Of a stretch of DNA of 6,941 nucleotides, positions 5,502 to 6,941 are shown in pieces. Source of the DNA: an uncultured Oscillospiraceae bacterium. GTDB taxonomy: Bacteria; Bacillota; Clostridia; Oscillospirales; Oscillospiraceae. The position numbers and the translations under genes are program-made. The stretch is from positions 1-6,941 of the forward strand of contig CANRHF010000102.1 of NCBI GenBank assembly GCA_947630345.1, in the 5' to 3' direction. The notes below the pieces were generated by a model. The model saw nothing but the letters and a program-made list of their open reading frames with translations, was not told the DNA's origin and did no database searches. Positions within the stretch are counted from its first letter, which is position 1. The number at the start of each line of letters is the position of its first letter.

Positions 5502-6344
5502 ATATTCATACTCAAACGCAGCTCGGTCGGTGATAAAGTCAAACGCCGTCTTTCCGCCGATCTCAAACCGATAGGCCCCCTTGCAGGCGGCGCTTTCGTG
5601 GATCGTCCTTGCCATTTTTCCGTTCACCGGCGCGTTCAGTGGATGGGACTTCTTCTCGATCAGCCGCGCGGTAAAACGCTTGTCGCCCTGCTGGATCGTG
5701 ACCTCTTGATCGCCGATATTAACCGCTCGCGCGCCAAGGTAGGTGGCGAGCCGGTACTCCTGACCGTTCCACAAAATCACGCCGATAACGCCCGTAAAGC
5801 GCAGTCCAAGCATGGGAATGTCCGCCACGCTCAGCATCAGGCAGCCGCCTTCAAAATGGCACTGTGTCCAGAGATATTCCTTTGGAAAGGAACAGCCCCG
5901 ATCGCCCTCGATATATCCCGTGGCGTTGTCAAAACGAAAAAGCTGGCCGTTTACGTTGATCTCTCCCGTGACGGAATGTCTCATGCTGACAACGCTGTGG
6001 CGGCACTCCAGAAACGGAACGTACTGAAACGGGCCCATAATATCGTAGCGGATTGGGGTAATAGGTCCGAAACGCACTTCGCCCACGGCAGTGCAGGAGC
6101 TGTTTTTCAGATGGAACCGGATGCCGCTTGCGTCAAAAGCATTCTCTCCCACACGCACACCGAAGCCTTTTTTCGCCTCCTGATATGCCGTATCGGGAAA
6201 ACCAAACTGCCATGCGCCGCTTTCGGTGATCAGCTGAACGGACGACGAACGGGCCTTCCCGGATCGCAGCAACACGGGGATCACCGCCAACGTCTGAAAA
6301 TCGCTCTGGCATTTCAAATACCACCCGCGAAAAGAATCCATCAT
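5493..6344 (-). CDS. Tocopherol-cyclase-like family protein, function unknown
   Basis: This 283-residue soluble protein has no signal peptide or membrane segment. Two short motifs point to the tocopherol cyclase fold family: FRGWYLKCQ at residues 5-13 and GYIEGDRGCSFPKEYLWTQ at 143-161. In plants and cyanobacteria such enzymes close the chromanol ring of vitamin E; a gut Firmicute has no tocopherol pathway, so here the family name indicates fold, not reaction. The protein is shorter than the plastid enzymes and rich in beta-prone stretches, as expected for this barrel-like fold. Two ATG codons are adjacent (6344 and 6341) and GGGGTGA precedes them; the choice does not matter for function. It lies between ppdK and the antiporter with its own terminator, so the context does not suggest a role. 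It may act on a lipid or quinone-like ligand (inference). Confidence 0.75.
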   Translation of the reverse strand: MMDSFRGWYLKCQSDFQTLAVIPVLLRSGKARSSSVQLITESGAWQFGFPDTAYQEAKKGFGVRVGENAFDASGIRFHLKNSSCTAVGEVRFGPITPIRYDIMGPFQYVPFLECRHSVVSMRHSVTGEINVNGQLFRFDNATGYIEGDRGCSFPKEYLWTQCHFEGGCLMLSVADIPMLGLRFTGVIGVILWNGQEYRLATYLGARAVNIGDQEVTIQQGDKRFTARLIEKKSHPLNAPVNGKMARTIHESAACKGAYRFEIGGKTAFDFITDRAAFEYEYPL

Positions 6345-6379
6345 ATCACCCCAAATCAGTTTGGGCGGAAAAAAGTGGG

Positions 6380-6385
6380 ATTATA
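6380..6385 (-). promoter_or_regulatory. Possible -10 element of the tocopherol-cyclase-like gene
   Basis: A perfect TATAAT on the minus strand lies 35 nt before the first ATG, immediately after the ppdK terminator. No -35 hexamer stands out at 17 bp (the sequence there is GGTCGG, part of the terminator stem), so the promoter is weak, needs an activator, or is not real. Confidence 0.4.
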
Positions 6386-6393
6386 CATACAAA

Positions 6394-6427
6394 CATCCCC
6401 CTCCGACCAGGGGGCCGGAGGGGGATG
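6394..6427 (-). terminator. Terminator downstream of ppdK
   Basis: A perfect 12-bp GC-rich stem (6394-6405/6416-6427) with a 10-nt loop is followed on the minus strand by TTTGTATGTATAAT. It lies 102 nt beyond the ppdK stop codon; the stretch between (6428-6529) shows no gene. The U-tract is short but the stem is very stable. Confidence 0.65.
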
Positions 6428-6529
6428 AAGTTTGGAGAACTAGATTGGATTATCCCAGAAACGGAGCATCCCGTGGCTGGCCGACGAAGCGCGCGGATAC
6501 GCCCTCACGCCCTCAGCCGCCGGGGAGGA

Positions 6530-6941
6530 TCATTTCTTTCCGCTCTTGATGGCAGCCTGGGCGGCGGCCAGACGGGCGATGGGCACCCGGAAGGGAGAGC
6601 AGGAAACATAGTCCAGGCCAATGGAGTTGCAGAACTCGATGGAGGAGGGATCTCCGCCATGCTCGCCGCAGATGCCGCAGTGCAGCTGCGGGCGGGTCTT
6701 CTTGCCCAGCTTCACGGCCATGTCCATCAGCCGGCCCACGCCGGTGGTGTCCAGCCGGGCGAAGGGATCGGACTCGTAGATCTTGTTGGCGTAGTAGGCG
6801 CCCAGGAACTTGCCGGCGTCGTCCCGGCTGAAGCCGAAGGTCATCTGGGTCAGGTCGTTGGTGCCGAAGCAGAAGAACTCGGCCTCGGTGGCGATGTCGT
6901 CGGCGGTGAGGGCGGCCCGGGGGATCTCGATCATGGTGCCC
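6530..6941 (-). CDS. ppdK: Pyruvate, phosphate dikinase, C-terminal end (5' part outside window)
   Basis: The enzyme interconverts pyruvate, ATP and phosphate with phosphoenolpyruvate, AMP and pyrophosphate, and in anaerobes links glycolysis with gluconeogenesis in the cytoplasm. The window holds only the end of the PEP/pyruvate-binding TIM barrel. Numbering from the in-frame Met at 6934, E3 in GTMIEIPRA, N26-D27 in GTNDLTQMTFGFSRDD and C89 in CGICGEHGGDP have exactly the spacing of E745, N768, D769 and C831 of the Clostridium symbiosum enzyme; C831 is the acid/base catalyst. All key residues seen are intact. The frame runs off the right edge, so the Met is internal. About 136 codons of a protein near 875 residues are present. 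A terminator follows at 6394-6427. Confidence 0.96.
   Translation of the reverse strand, partial: GTMIEIPRAALTADDIATEAEFFCFGTNDLTQMTFGFSRDDAGKFLGAYYANKIYESDPFARLDTTGVGRLMDMAVKLGKKTRPQLHCGICGEHGGDPSSIEFCNSIGLDYVSCSPFRVPIARLAAAQAAIKSGKK

Overview
The window looks like a chromosomal stretch from a GC-rich, low-oxygen gut Firmicute, probably Oscillospiraceae (Flavonifractor/Lawsonibacter-like). This rests on the mix of genes (pyruvate phosphate dikinase, NhaC-family antiporter, AzgA-type purine permease, tocopherol-cyclase-fold protein, AP2-domain accessory protein), strong AGGAGG-type ribosome binding sites and sigma-A-like promoters. The species assignment is inference; no rRNA is present.

Layout. 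Bases 1-224 (+) hold the last 73 or so codons of an IS481-like transposase, ending inside an inverted repeat. Bases 500-1221 (-) hold a two-cistron accessory unit: a 56-residue unknown ORF overlapping by ATGA a 184-residue protein with a Cys-rich N-terminal module and an AP2-like DNA-binding domain. Bases 1222-1906 carry no convincing gene but much structure: a 22-bp self-complementary sequence in two inverted copies 441 bp apart, a 12-bp tandem repeat, and a near-consensus plus-strand promoter pointing into a hairpin-rich stretch that may be a small RNA.

From 1898 to the right edge, everything reads leftward on the minus strand and looks like stable core genome. In transcription order these are ppdK (3' end only, right edge), a tocopherol-cyclase-like protein (5493-6344), an NhaC-family antiporter (3699-5351) and an NCS2/AzgA purine permease (2056-3495). 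They are adjacent but apparently separate transcription units. The two transporters have clear promoters with 17-bp spacers, while ppdK, the cyclase-like gene and the permease end in visible hairpin terminators. No pathway links the four: one is central carbon metabolism, two are membrane transport and one is unknown.

The most curious part is 1051-1906, where accessory small ORFs, the inverted hairpin pair and a promoter with no downstream gene lie between the AP2 protein and the permease. I found no clear evidence of a wholly new system, but this block deserves a repeat search and a transcript check.
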